In this document: piece after piece, positions 31,295 through 39,509 of the stretch
How the letters are laid out: each line of letters opens with the position of its first letter
Numbering within the stretch: the stretch's first letter is position 1
From: Microbispora sp.
GTDB taxonomy: Bacteria > Actinomycetota > Actinomycetes > Streptosporangiales > Streptosporangiaceae
NCBI GenBank assembly: GCA_019689655.1
Contig: JADGHC010000002.1
Span: 1-41,565 of the forward strand
Direction: 5' to 3'
Length of the DNA: 41,565 nucleotides
Position numbers and translations under genes: made by a program
The notes under the pieces: model-generated
The model's database searches: none
What the model was told of the DNA's origin: nothing
Seen by the model: only the letters and a program-made list of their open reading frames with translations

Positions 31295-31310
31295 GGTGGT
31301 CTACTCCAAT
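31295..31310 (+). promoter_or_regulatory. GntR/DasR-like site 4 near the pckG start
   Basis: GGTGGTCTACTCCAAT matches the dre consensus at about 11-12 of 16 positions and lies 64 nt before the pckG start. Its distance from the upstream trio could allow looping or act as a roadblock. Confidence 0.4.
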
Positions 31311-31373
31311 TGGATTCGGAGGTCATTCTCCGGCGATGATGCTCTGGCCCTGAGAGATTAAGGAGCCGCCCCC

Positions 31374-33170
31374 GTGTCCATTTCAGTAGAGGCACCGAGG
31401 CCCACGACTCACCGCGATCTGGCGGCCTGGGTGAACCAGATCGCGGAGCTGACCCAGCCGGACCGGATCGAATGGTGCGACGGCTCCGAGGCCGAGTGGA
31501 CGCGCCTGACCAACCTTCTGGTCGAGAAGGGCACATTCAAACGGCTCGTCAAGCGTCCCAACAGCTTCTACGCGGCCTCGGACCCGAGCGACGTCGCCCG
31601 CGTGGAGGACCGCACGTTCATCTGCTCGGAACGCGAGGAGGACGCCGGCCCCACCAACAACTGGATCGCGCCGGACGAGATGCGCCGGACGTTCGCCACG
31701 CTGTTCAAGGGCTGCATGCGTGGCCGGACGATGTACGTCGTGCCCTTCTGCATGGGCCCCCTGGGCGGGAACATCTCGCAGCTCGGCGTGGAGATCACCG
31801 ACTCGCCGTACGTCGTCGTGTCGATGCGGATCATGACGCGGATGGGCGAGGACGCGCTGCGGCTCATCGAGGAGCGCGGCGACTTCGTCAAGGCCGTCCA
31901 CTCGGTGGGCGCGCCCCTGGAGCCCGGCCAGGCCGACGTGCCGTGGCCGTGCAGCAAGACCAAGTACATCAGCCACTTCCCGGAGACCCGCGAGATCTGG
32001 TCGTACGGCTCGGGCTACGGCGGCAACGCGCTGCTGGGCAAGAAGTGCTACGCGCTGCGGATCGCCAGCGTGATGGCCCGCGACGAGGGCTGGCTGGCCG
32101 AGCACATGCTGATCCTCAAGATCACGCCGCCGCGGGGCGAGGCGCGCTACATCGCGGCGGCCTTCCCGTCGGCGTGCGGCAAGACGAACCTCGCCATGCT
32201 CCAGCCCACGATCCCGGGCTGGAAGGTCGAGACGATCGGCGACGACATCGCCTGGATGCGCTTCGGCCCCGACGGCCGGCTGTACGCGATCAACCCGGAG
32301 GCCGGTTTCTTCGGCGTGGCCCCCGGCACCGGGGTGTCCACGAACGCCAACGCGATCGAGACGCTGTGGGGCAACAGCATCTTCACCAACGTCGCGATGA
32401 CCGACGACGGGGACGTCTGGTGGGAGGGCCTCACCGACGAGCCGCCGGCGCACCTCATCGACTGGAGGGGCCGCGACTGGACGCCGGATTCCCCGGAGCC
32501 CGCCGCCCACCCGAACGCCCGGTTCACCACTCCGGCCGAGCAGTGCCCGACGATCGCCCGGGAGTGGCAGGACCCGGCCGGGGTGCCGATCTCGGCCATC
32601 TTGTTCGGCGGCCGCAGGGCGACCGCGGTGCCGCTGGTGACCGAGTCGCTGAGCTGGCAGCACGGCGTCTTCCTGGGTGCCAACGTGGCCTCGGAGAAGA
32701 CGGCCGCCGCCGAGGGCAAGGTCGGCGAGCTGCGCCGGGACCCGTTCGCGATGCTGCCGTTCTGCGGCTACAACATGGGCGACTACTTCGCGCACTGGAT
32801 CAAGATCGGCAAGATGGCCGACCCGGAGAAGCTGCCCAGGATCTACTACGTGAACTGGTTCCGCAAGGACGCGAGCGGCCGCTTCCTGTGGCCGGGCTTC
32901 GGCGAGAACAGCCGCGTGCTCAAGTGGATCATCGAGCGGCTGAACGGCGAGGCCGACGCCGTGCCCACGCCGATCGGCAACCTGCCGGCCTCGCTCGACA
33001 CCGAGGGGCTCGACATCGCGCCCGAGGACATGGAGCTGCTGCTCAGCGTCGACCGTGAGGCGTGGCGTGCGGAGGCCGCGCTGATCCCGTCGCACTTCAA
33101 CACCTTCGGCGACCACATGCCGAAGGAGCTGTGGGACGAGTACCGCGCGCTCGTCCAGCGGCTCGGCTGA
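31374..33170 (+). CDS. pckG: Phosphoenolpyruvate carboxykinase (GTP)
   Basis: Converts oxaloacetate and GTP to PEP, CO2 and GDP; it links the TCA cycle to gluconeogenesis and is needed for growth on acids, lipids or amino acids. The protein has 598 aa, normal length. Motifs are the kinase-1a P-loop [12 protein letters not shown] with the reactive cysteine, [11 protein letters not shown] (kinase 2, metal), [14 protein letters not shown], and [17 protein letters not shown] 31374 follows AAGGAG. The 280-bp upstream region is dense in operator-like repeats, so it is strongly regulated. This is the actinobacterial GTP-type enzyme, not the ATP-type PckA. Confidence 0.97.
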   Translation: MSISVEAPRPTTHRDLAAWVNQIAELTQPDRIEWCDGSEAEWTRLTNLLVEKGTFKRLVKRPNSFYAASDPSDVARVEDRTFICSEREEDAGPTNNWIAPDEMRRTFATLFKGCMRGRTMYVVPFCMGPLGGNISQLGVEITDSPYVVVSMRIMTRMGEDALRLIEERGDFVKAVHSVGAPLEPGQADVPWPCSKTKYISHFPETREIWSYGSGYGGNALLGKKCYALRIASVMARDEGWLAEHMLILKITPPRGEARYIAAAFPSACGKTNLAMLQPTIPGWKVETIGDDIAWMRFGPDGRLYAINPEAGFFGVAPGTGVSTNANAIETLWGNSIFTNVAMTDDGDVWWEGLTDEPPAHLIDWRGRDWTPDSPEPAAHPNARFTTPAEQCPTIAREWQDPAGVPISAILFGGRRATAVPLVTESLSWQHGVFLGANVASEKTAAAEGKVGELRRDPFAMLPFCGYNMGDYFAHWIKIGKMADPEKLPRIYYVNWFRKDASGRFLWPGFGENSRVLKWIIERLNGEADAVPTPIGNLPASLDTEGLDIAPEDMELLLSVDREAWRAEAALIPSHFNTFGDHMPKELWDEYRALVQRLG

Positions 33171-33185
33171 GCCGGCCTCGCCCGC

Positions 33186-33210
33186 GGCCCGCGTCCTCCG
33201 GGCGCGGGCC
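33186..33210 (+). terminator. Hairpin after pckG
   Basis: GGCCCGCG and CGCGGGCC form a perfect 8-bp stem with a 9-nt loop, 16 nt after the pckG stop. It lacks a T-run, as is common for actinobacterial terminators. GATAAT at 33235-33240, a good -10 box, follows and probably starts the uppS transcript. Confidence 0.55.
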
Positions 33211-33277
33211 GTCAGGGCACGCCTCACCGCCCGCGATAATTGGTGATCGAGCCCACCGTCGCGAGGAAGAGGGTCGC

Positions 33278-33388
33278 ATGAGCGAGCGCAGCGTACGGAT
33301 CGACAAACACAGCGCGTCTCGCGAAGTGCCGGCTTGCGCGCCGGCGGAACGACCGGCCCTCGAGTCGCCGGGCGGGGAGCGGGCATGA
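33278..33388 (+). CDS. Possible 36-aa peptide coupled to uppS
   Basis: ATG 33278 lies right after GAGGAAGAGGG, the best ribosome binding site in this stretch. The ORF (MSERSVRIDKHSAS) ends in TGA overlapping the uppS ATG (ATGA). It has no recognisable domain. It could be a leader peptide that couples translation into uppS, or simply an in-frame run between the binding site and the true gene. Confidence 0.4.
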   Translation: MSERSVRIDKHSASREVPACAPAERPALESPGGERA

Positions 33389-34146
33389 GCGTGCGCGATC
33401 TCGTCTACAAGCTGTACGAACGCAGGCTCGAACGGAAGCTGTCCCCCAACCAGATCCCGCGCCACGTCGGCGTCATCGTGGACGGCAACCGCAGGTGGGC
33501 CCGGGCCATGGGGCTGCGCGACGTCAGCCGCGGCCACCAGAAGGGCGCCGACAAGATCTCCGAGCTGCTCGTGTGGTGCCGAGAGGCCGGGGTCGAGTAC
33601 GTGACGCTGTGGCTGCTGTCCACCGACAACCTCTCCAGGGACAAGTCCGAGCTGGAGCCCCTGCTTCGGGTCATCGAGAACCTCGTGCAGGACCTCGTGG
33701 ACCAGGGATGGCACCTCAATCCCATGGGATCGCTCGACCTTCTGCCCGATCACACGGCCCGTGTCCTCAAACACGCAAAAGAAGCCACATCGCATCGTCC
33801 CGGCCTGATTGTGAACGTTGCGGTTGGGTATGGAGGAAGGCGTGAGATCGCTGATGCGGTGCGCTCCCTCCTCCAGGAGCATGCCAGCAAGGGCGCGAGC
33901 ATCGAGGACCTCGTGGAGGTCCTCGACGTCGAGCACATCGCGGAGCATCTCTACACGCGCGGCCTGCCCGACCCGGATCTCGTCATCCGGACCTCGGGAG
34001 AGCAGCGGCTCTCCGGATTCCTGCTCTGGCAGAGCGCCCACTCCGAGTTCTACTTCTGCGAGGCCTACTGGCCCGACTTCCGCAGAGTCGACTTCCTGCG
34101 GGCGCTGCGCTCGTACGCCGCACGGCACCGTCGGTACGGCTCCTGA
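33385..34146 (+). CDS. uppS: Isoprenyl diphosphate synthase (cis-prenyltransferase, UppS family)
   Basis: Condenses isopentenyl diphosphate with an allylic diphosphate to make Z-prenyl chains for the lipid carriers of cell-wall synthesis. The protein has 253 aa from ATG 33385, with GGGGAG upstream. Motifs are HVGVIVDGNRRWA with the catalytic Asp, GHQKGADK, ELLVWCREAGVEYVTLWLLSTDN, and RTSGEQRLSGFLLWQSAHSEFYF. It corresponds in position and size to M. tuberculosis Rv1086, which makes short Z,E-farnesyl diphosphate, so short-chain specificity is possible here. Product length cannot be fixed from sequence alone. Confidence 0.95.
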   Translation: MSVRDLVYKLYERRLERKLSPNQIPRHVGVIVDGNRRWARAMGLRDVSRGHQKGADKISELLVWCREAGVEYVTLWLLSTDNLSRDKSELEPLLRVIENLVQDLVDQGWHLNPMGSLDLLPDHTARVLKHAKEATSHRPGLIVNVAVGYGGRREIADAVRSLLQEHASKGASIEDLVEVLDVEHIAEHLYTRGLPDPDLVIRTSGEQRLSGFLLWQSAHSEFYFCEAYWPDFRRVDFLRALRSYAARHRRYGS

Positions 34147-34186
34147 GACGTTATGTGACCAGCGATTTTTCCCTGGCGAAAACCTC

Positions 34187-34215
34187 TTGGGCCGGGGGGA
34201 TTCGTTACGTAACGT
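34187..34215 (+). promoter_or_regulatory. Putative phoH promoter with embedded 12-bp palindrome
   Basis: TTGGGC (34187-34192), a 17-nt spacer and TAACGT (34210-34215) form a plausible promoter. CGTTACGTAACG at 34203-34214, a perfect 12-bp palindrome, overlaps the -10 and would suit a repressor site. The start codon is about 175 nt away, leaving a long leader. Confidence 0.4.
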
Positions 34216-34362
34216 GGTAGCTGAGCGGCCGTTGAGGGGATCGGCGGCCACCACCTCGGGAGAGGGCCCGTCCTTGCGCGACCACCATGCGAGGAGGGCC
34301 GGAACCCCGGTCGGTCTTCGCAGGTCGACACGGGTCCGGTCCGTTCACCACCAGTCAAGGCA

Positions 34363-34383
34363 GGGCGCCGGCTTGAGGCGCCC
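34363..34383 (+). promoter_or_regulatory. Leader hairpin directly before the phoH ribosome binding site
   Basis: GGGCGCC and GGCGCCC make a perfect 7-bp stem with a 7-nt loop. The stem ends exactly where the ribosome binding site GGGGGAG (34384-34390) begins. It could control access to the start GTG at 34396. Confidence 0.45.
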
Positions 34384-34395
34384 GGGGGAGAACGC

Positions 34396-35706
34396 GTGGC
34401 AGTGTCCTCGAGCAACCCGTCCACATCCCGCACCTACGTTCTGGACACGTCCGTCCTGCTCGCCGACCCGGCGGCGATGAGCCGCTTCGCCGAGCACGAG
34501 GTCGTCATCCCGATCGTCGTCATCACGGAACTGGAGGCCAAGCGCCACCACCCCGAGCTCGGTTACTTCGCCCGGGAGGCGTTGCGCTTCCTCGATGACC
34601 TGAGAGTGCGGTACGGACGGCTGGATGAGCCCATGCCGATCGGCGAGGGGACCATCCGGGTCGAGCTCAACCATAGTGATCCGTCCTGCCTCCCGGCGGG
34701 CTTCCGCCTGGGCGACAACGACACCCGCATCCTCACCGTCGCGCAGAACCTCGCGGCGGAGGGCAAGGACGTGGTGCTGGTGTCGAAGGACCTGCCGATG
34801 CGGGTCAAGGCCGCCTCGATCGGCCTCAGCGCGGAGGAGTACCGCGCCGGCATGGTGGTCGAGTCCGGCTGGACCGGCATGGCGGAGCTGCAGGTCACCA
34901 CGGAGGAGATGGCCGCCCTCTTCGAGGCCGGCACGGCCGACATCGACGAGGCGCGCGACCTGCCGTGCCACACCGGCCTGCGGCTGCTGTCGAGCCGCGG
35001 ATCGGCGCTCGGCCGCGTCATGCCCGACAAGTCCGTACGGCTGGTCCGGGGCGACCGCGAGGTCTTCGGGCTGCACGGCCGGTCGGCGGAGCAGCGGATC
35101 GCGCTCGACCTGCTGATGGACCCCGACGTCGGCATCGTCTCGATGGGCGGCCGCGCGGGCACCGGCAAGTCCGCGCTGGCGCTGTGCGCGGGCCTGGAGG
35201 CCGTCCTGGAGCGCCGCCAGCACCGCAAGATCATCGTGTTCCGTCCCCTGTACGCCGTGGGCGGCCAGGAGCTGGGCTACCTGCCCGGCACGGAGAACGA
35301 CAAGATGGGCCCGTGGGCCCAGGCGGTCTACGACACGCTGGGTGCGGTGACCTCGCCCGAGGTCATCGAGGAGGTCATCGACCGCGGCATGCTCGAGGTC
35401 CTGCCGCTGACCCACATCCGCGGCCGGTCCCTCCACGACGCGTTCGTGATCGTGGACGAGGCGCAGTCGCTGGAGCGCGGGGTGCTGCTGACCGTGCTGT
35501 CCCGCATCGGGGCCAACTCGAGGGTCGTGCTGACCCACGACGTCGCTCAGCGCGACAACCTGCGGGTGGGCCGGCACGACGGCGTCGTGGCCGTGGTCGA
35601 GAAGCTCAAGGGCCACCCGCTGTTCGCCCACATCACGCTGACCAGGTCGGAGCGGTCGCCGATCGCCGCCCTGGTGACCGAGATGCTGGAGAACATCACG
35701 CTCTAG
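34396..35706 (+). CDS. phoH2: PIN-PhoH fusion (PhoH2-type RNase/RNA helicase)
   Basis: Protein of 436 aa. The N-terminal PIN nuclease domain covers about residues 13-150, with acidic residues in [21 protein letters not shown] and GDNDTRIL. The C-terminal PhoH-type P-loop ATPase covers about 225-430, with [22 protein letters not shown] and TLTRSER. In mycobacteria PhoH2 unwinds and cleaves RNA and is linked to a small upstream antitoxin, PhoAT. I do not see a convincing equivalent in the 249-bp gap upstream. GTG 34396 follows GGGGGAG. It ends 15 bp before the convergent lipoprotein gene. Confidence 0.93.
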   Translation: MAVSSSNPSTSRTYVLDTSVLLADPAAMSRFAEHEVVIPIVVITELEAKRHHPELGYFAREALRFLDDLRVRYGRLDEPMPIGEGTIRVELNHSDPSCLPAGFRLGDNDTRILTVAQNLAAEGKDVVLVSKDLPMRVKAASIGLSAEEYRAGMVVESGWTGMAELQVTTEEMAALFEAGTADIDEARDLPCHTGLRLLSSRGSALGRVMPDKSVRLVRGDREVFGLHGRSAEQRIALDLLMDPDVGIVSMGGRAGTGKSALALCAGLEAVLERRQHRKIIVFRPLYAVGGQELGYLPGTENDKMGPWAQAVYDTLGAVTSPEVIEEVIDRGMLEVLPLTHIRGRSLHDAFVIVDEAQSLERGVLLTVLSRIGANSRVVLTHDVAQRDNLRVGRHDGVVAVVEKLKGHPLFAHITLTRSERSPIAALVTEMLENITL

Positions 35707-35721
35707 CGGCCGCGCGCCGGG

Positions 35722-36279
35722 TCACGGGGGCAGATGGCCGTTCTTGGGGGCCAGGTCCCAAAACTCCCGGCAGGTGTGGACCTTCAGCGGTCCGTTCCTG
35801 TCGGGAGTGGCGTGCGCGATCTCCACGGCCCAGATCTCCGGGCGCAGCCGCGCCGTACAGGTGATCTGGGCCATGGCCGCCCTGGTGATCTTCCAGCCGC
35901 TCACGAACAGCCGTACGCGCAGGCTGAGGGTGGCGTCGGGGTCGTTGTGGCTGCCGGCGTCCTGGGTGTACCTGACGAGCTGCACCTGGGCCAGCGTGAG
36001 CCCGGTCAGCGCGGTGGACAGCCGGTTCGACGGCCGCCCGCTGGCCGCGAACAGGGCGTCGAGCACGTCGTTGACGTGTGGTGAGCGCGCGACCACCCGG
36101 GTCGGCCACAGCCGGCCGTCCTGCAGCAGGTAGATCGTGACGAGGGTGGGGGTGCCGCTGATCACCGGCGCCGGCCCGGCGTCGATCACACCGGTCGGTG
36201 CGACCCCGCAGGCCGTCTGCGACATGAGCAGCCCGGCGAGCATGGCGGCGACCGCGTGCCTGACCCGTTTCGCGCTCAT
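35722..36279 (-). CDS. Small lipoprotein with GerMN-like domain, third gene of a two-component operon
   Basis: Only the part from ATG 36279 is real; the rest of the long track ORF is antiphase over the kinase. The protein has 185 aa. The signal peptide AMLAGLLMSQTAC ends in a lipobox cysteine near residue 24. The mature part begins with a GerMN-like fold: TLVTIYLLQDGRLWPTRVV and NDVLDALFAA, with SRPSNRLSTALTGL-type loops. It overlaps the kinase stop by 4 nt (ATGA). By layout it resembles LpqB of MtrAB-LpqB or CseA of the Cse system, but is much shorter than LpqB because it lacks the beta-propeller. It may tune the kinase from outside the membrane. Confidence 0.82.
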   Translation of the reverse strand: MSAKRVRHAVAAMLAGLLMSQTACGVAPTGVIDAGPAPVISGTPTLVTIYLLQDGRLWPTRVVARSPHVNDVLDALFAASGRPSNRLSTALTGLTLAQVQLVRYTQDAGSHNDPDATLSLRVRLFVSGWKITRAAMAQITCTARLRPEIWAVEIAHATPDRNGPLKVHTCREFWDLAPKNGHLPP

Positions 36280-37721
36280 GGTTTCGGGATCCACACACGG
36301 AAGAGGGTGCCGGGCTCGCACCGCTCGGCCGTGATCGTGCCGCCGTGCAGTTCGGTGTTGGCCTTGGCGATGGACAGGCCGAGGCCGCTGCCCGCGCTCC
36401 TGGCCCGGTCGGAGCCGGCCTTGTAGAAACGGTCGAAGACGTGGGGGAGGGCGTGCTCCGCAATGCCGTCCCCGTGGTCGCGCACGGTCACCTCCAGCCC
36501 CCCGTGCCCCTCGCCGCCGACCACCACCCGGGCGCTCACCAGGACGGGCGGCGCGCCGTGATTGAGCGCGTTGCCGACGAGGTTGGCCACGATCACGTCG
36601 AATCTCCGGGCGTCCAGGGAGAACGTGAGCCCGACGGGCACGGTGAGCTTCACCCGGTCGGCCCAGCCCCGCATCTCCAGGCAGTCGGCCAGCGCGTCGC
36701 CCACGTCGACGGTCTCCCGGCGCAGCGTGGCGGCGCCCGCGTCGAACCGGCTGATCTCGATGAGGTGCTCGACCAGCACCCGCAGCCTGTCGATCTCGCG
36801 CACGACGATCCGTACGGCCTCGCCGACGTCGTCCGGCAGGTCGTCGGCGTCCTCCGACAGCATGTCGGTGACCGCGGTCATCGCGGTCAGCGGGGTGCGC
36901 AGCTCGTGGGAGACGTCCGCGACGAAACGCCGCGACATCGACTCCAGGGTCCGCAGCTCCGAGACCGTGTCCTCCAGCGCCGCCGCCGTCTCGTTGAACG
37001 TCGCGGTCAGCTCCGCCAGCTCGTCCTTGCCCCGTACGGGGAGACGGACGTGCAGCTCCCCGGCCCCGAGCGCGCGGGCCGCCGCGCCCAGCCGCCGTAC
37101 GGGCAGCAGCACGCGCCGGGCCGACAGCAGAGCCACGGTCAGCGCCAGGACGAGCGTGATGCCTCCGGCCTGCGCGAGGGCGGTCCTGAGGCGGGACAGC
37201 ACGGCCTCTTCCTGCGACAGCGGCACGAAGACGTACGCCGTCAGGCCGGTCGGGCGCAGCGCGCCGTCGCGGGCGGCCCGCTGGATCTGCGTGGCGACGA
37301 TCAGCCAGGGGTGATTGCCGAACAGCACTCTCTGGTAGACCAGCCGCCGGGCCGCCTGCCAGCGGAGCTGGTCGGGCACGTCGGACATGGTGAACCTGGA
37401 CCCCGCGTTGGAGCTTTGGAGGTCGCCGTAGGTCACGATGACGGTGCGCTCCGGGGCCTCCAGCGCCTGCACCATCCCGCTGAGGTCCTCCTCGGTGACG
37501 GTGCTGTCGCTGGGCCAGACCACGTCGCTCGCGCCGATCGGCAGCGTGATCTTGGACAGCGTCTCGCGGACGTCGGCGACCGTGTCCCGTTCCGCCCGAT
37601 CCAGCAGCCCCCGGCGGATGATCTGGTAGCCCAGGCCGGCGACCATGGCGGACGCGGTGACCGCCACCAGCAGGAAGGTGATCACCAGCCGGGCCCGCAA
37701 CCCGGTGGGCACCCAGGTCAT
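36276..37721 (-). CDS. Sensor histidine kinase (HAMP, HisKA, HATPase; CseC/MtrB-like)
   Basis: Membrane sensor of 481 aa from ATG 37721, overlapping the regulator stop. A transmembrane helix at about 10-32 is followed by an extracytoplasmic domain of about 140 residues, a second helix at about 185-205, and a HAMP region (VLLPVRRLGAAARALGAG). The dimerisation helix has FVADVSHELRTPLTA with the phospho-acceptor His. The ATPase N-box is NLVGNALNHG, followed by VRDHGDGI and GSGLGLSIAK. All catalytic boxes are intact. The signal is probably envelope stress or wall status, judging by the lipoprotein partner; that is inference. Confidence 0.94.
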   Translation of the reverse strand: MTWVPTGLRARLVITFLLVAVTASAMVAGLGYQIIRRGLLDRAERDTVADVRETLSKITLPIGASDVVWPSDSTVTEEDLSGMVQALEAPERTVIVTYGDLQSSNAGSRFTMSDVPDQLRWQAARRLVYQRVLFGNHPWLIVATQIQRAARDGALRPTGLTAYVFVPLSQEEAVLSRLRTALAQAGGITLVLALTVALLSARRVLLPVRRLGAAARALGAGELHVRLPVRGKDELAELTATFNETAAALEDTVSELRTLESMSRRFVADVSHELRTPLTAMTAVTDMLSEDADDLPDDVGEAVRIVVREIDRLRVLVEHLIEISRFDAGAATLRRETVDVGDALADCLEMRGWADRVKLTVPVGLTFSLDARRFDVIVANLVGNALNHGAPPVLVSARVVVGGEGHGGLEVTVRDHGDGIAEHALPHVFDRFYKAGSDRARSAGSGLGLSIAKANTELHGGTITAERCEPGTLFRVWIPKP

Positions 37722-38392
37722 GGCGGGCTGAAGCGGTACCCGAAGCCGCGCACGGTGTGGATGTAGACGGGGTCGGCGGGAACGGGCTCGATCTTGGCGC
37801 GGATGCGCTGCACACAGGCGTCGACCAGCCGGGAGTCCGCCACGTGCGTGTGGTCCCAGACCGCGCGCAGGAGGTAGCGGCGGTTGAGCACCTGGCCGGG
37901 GTGGCGGACAAGTTCCAGCAGCAGCCGCAGCTCGGTGGGGGTGAGGTGGATCTCCTTGCCCGCCTGGCTCACCTTGAGTGCGCCGCGGTCGATGACGAGG
38001 TCGCCGAAGGTGAGGCGGTCGGGCGAGGCCGACTCGAGGCGGCGCAGGACGGCGCGGATGCGGGCGTCGAGCACCCGCGGCTCGACCGGTTTGACGACGT
38101 AGTCGTCCGCGCCGGCCTCCAGTCCGACCACCACGTCGAGGTCGTCGCCCCGGGCCGTGAGCAGGATGATCGGCAGCGGGTCGAGCTTGCGGATGCGGCG
38201 GCACACCTCGACTCCGTCGATGCCGGGCAGCATGACGTCGAGGATCGCGATTTCGGGCCGCCGGGAGCGTACGTGGTCGAGAGCCTCCTCGCCCGTGGCG
38301 TACGCGGTGACCGAGTGGCCCTGCCGGGTGAGCGCGAGCTCGAGCCCGGCGCGGACCGAGGGGTCGTCTTCGACCAGGAGGATGCCTGCCAC
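37718..38392 (-). CDS. OmpR-family response regulator (CseB/MtrA-like)
   Basis: Protein of 224 aa. The receiver domain covers residues 1-115, with LLVEDDPSVR (acidic pocket), the phospho-acceptor Asp in IAILDVMLPGIDG, and a Lys in YVVKPVEPR. The C-terminal winged helix covers about 125-222, with LTPTELRLLLELVRHPGQV and IHTVRGFGYRF. It starts at GTG 38392. CATAAT on the minus strand lies 6 nt before the GTG, so it is probably leaderless. It is the first gene of the regulator-kinase-lipoprotein operon. Confidence 0.94.
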   Translation of the reverse strand: MAGILLVEDDPSVRAGLELALTRQGHSVTAYATGEEALDHVRSRRPEIAILDVMLPGIDGVEVCRRIRKLDPLPIILLTARGDDLDVVVGLEAGADDYVVKPVEPRVLDARIRAVLRRLESASPDRLTFGDLVIDRGALKVSQAGKEIHLTPTELRLLLELVRHPGQVLNRRYLLRAVWDHTHVADSRLVDACVQRIRAKIEPVPADPVYIHTVRGFGYRFSPP

Positions 38393-38431
38393 TCGGTCAT
38401 TATGGTGCTTATCCCACCAATTCCCCTATCT

Positions 38432-38447
38432 GTCACGGCCTTGTGAC
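38432..38447. promoter_or_regulatory. Inverted repeat upstream of the response regulator
   Basis: GTCAC-N6-GTGAC lies 40 bp upstream of the regulator start, in the divergent promoter region. MtrA-type regulators bind GTCAC-containing repeats, so this is a candidate autoregulatory site. Confidence 0.35.
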
Positions 38448-38523
38448 CTTGTTTGCACCTGATCGGGAAGTACATAGAGCACGCTGGTGCGGGGCACCCA
38501 TGCCCCCTCCCTGTGGTGCAAAG

Positions 38524-38539
38524 TGTGAGCAAAATCACA
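38524..38539. promoter_or_regulatory. Perfect CRP/GlxR-type binding site
   Basis: TGTGAGCAAAATCACA fits the cAMP-receptor-protein consensus TGTGA-N6-TCACA at every conserved position. It lies 107 nt before the transglycosylase start and 132 nt from the response regulator start, so it could serve either gene. Confidence 0.7.
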
Positions 38540-38645
38540 TCAACGGGGAAAGTCCATGTGATCGGCGGTCGGGTCAAGGCGTCACCAAACAGGTACCAGG
38601 ATTCGGTTGCGGAGCACCCCCCACCACAGGGCAAGCTCATTAGCC

Positions 38646-39347
38646 GTGAGCTCTGGTCAGCAGTTGAAGGATCGCCCCCGCGCCTCCGGGCGAGGAGGAG
38701 ACGAACGCTCCCGCCCGTCACGGCTGACCGCCAAGCGTGTCGTCATCGTCGCCGTCAGCCTGGCCGTGCTCGCGGGCGGGACGAGCTACGTGGTCCGCAC
38801 CTCGATCGAGCACAGCAAAGCGCCCAAGCAGGTGCTCGACCCGGACAGCTTCCTCGCCCTCGACCCGAACGCGCCCGACCCCGAGACCGACATCCTCAAG
38901 GAGAACGCGGTCCAGGCCTGGCGCAAGGACCGGCTGGAAAGGGCCCGCGACCGGAAGAAGGTCCTCGACCCGGTCGAGATCGTGCAGAAGGCCCCCGGCG
39001 GCGGCGGCTTCAGCCCGGCCGACTTCCCGCCCGGCTCCACCCCCGACCCCGGCAGCAACAAGGCGATCGGCAAGCAGATGGCCGAGGCGCGCGGCTGGGG
39101 CGGCGAGTGGGGCTGCCTGGAGAAGCTCTGGGACAAGGAGAGCCACTGGAATGAGCGGGCCATGAACCGCTACAGCGGCGCCTACGGCATCCCCCAGGCC
39201 CTGCCGGGCAGCAAGATGGCGAGCGCGGGCGCCGACTGGCAGACCAACCCCGCCACGCAGATCAAGTGGGGTCTCAACTACATCGCGGGCCGCTACAAGT
39301 CGCCCTGCGGCGCCTGGGCGCACTCCCAGGCCACCGGCTGGTACTAG
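38646..39347 (+). CDS. Secreted lytic transglycosylase-like protein
   Basis: Protein of 233 aa from GTG 38646 (MSSGQQLKDRPRASG). An Arg-rich N-terminus is followed by a hydrophobic segment (VVIVAVSLAVLAGGTSYVV, about residues 34-52) acting as signal or anchor. A charged, proline-rich linker of about 85 residues leads to a small C-terminal goose-lysozyme/SLT-type domain. The catalytic Glu is in LWDKESHWNERAMN; AYGIPQALPGSKMASAG and INYIAGRY-like NYIAGRYKSPCGAWAHS follow. Two Cys could form a disulfide. It probably cleaves peptidoglycan glycans during growth or germination. A perfect CRP-type site lies upstream, reminiscent of rpfA control in mycobacteria. Confidence 0.87.
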   Translation: MSSGQQLKDRPRASGRGGDERSRPSRLTAKRVVIVAVSLAVLAGGTSYVVRTSIEHSKAPKQVLDPDSFLALDPNAPDPETDILKENAVQAWRKDRLERARDRKKVLDPVEIVQKAPGGGGFSPADFPPGSTPDPGSNKAIGKQMAEARGWGGEWGCLEKLWDKESHWNERAMNRYSGAYGIPQALPGSKMASAGADWQTNPATQIKWGLNYIAGRYKSPCGAWAHSQATGWY

Positions 39348-39350
39348 TAC

Positions 39351-39377
39351 GGACGCCGGCGGACGGACCGGGCGTCC
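39351..39377 (+). terminator. Hairpin after the transglycosylase gene
   Basis: GGACGCC and GGCGTCC form a 7-bp stem around a 13-nt loop, 3 nt after the stop codon TAG. There is no T-run. Confidence 0.4.
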
Positions 39378-39509
39378 GAATCGCCGCGATCGTCGCGCAC
39401 CATTCGGCGATGAGCGGTCGGTAGCCGATCCGCGAAACTCTGGTCAGGACTTCTCGACCTTTCGGCAAGCCCCCGTGTACGGCTGGGGCCGGCCTGCACC
39501 CTTGGGCTC

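Noticed and set aside
34147-34395. PhoAT-like antitoxin gene upstream of the PIN-PhoH gene
   Set aside because: Only very short frames occur; the longer track ORF entering from 33818 is a shadow of uppS.
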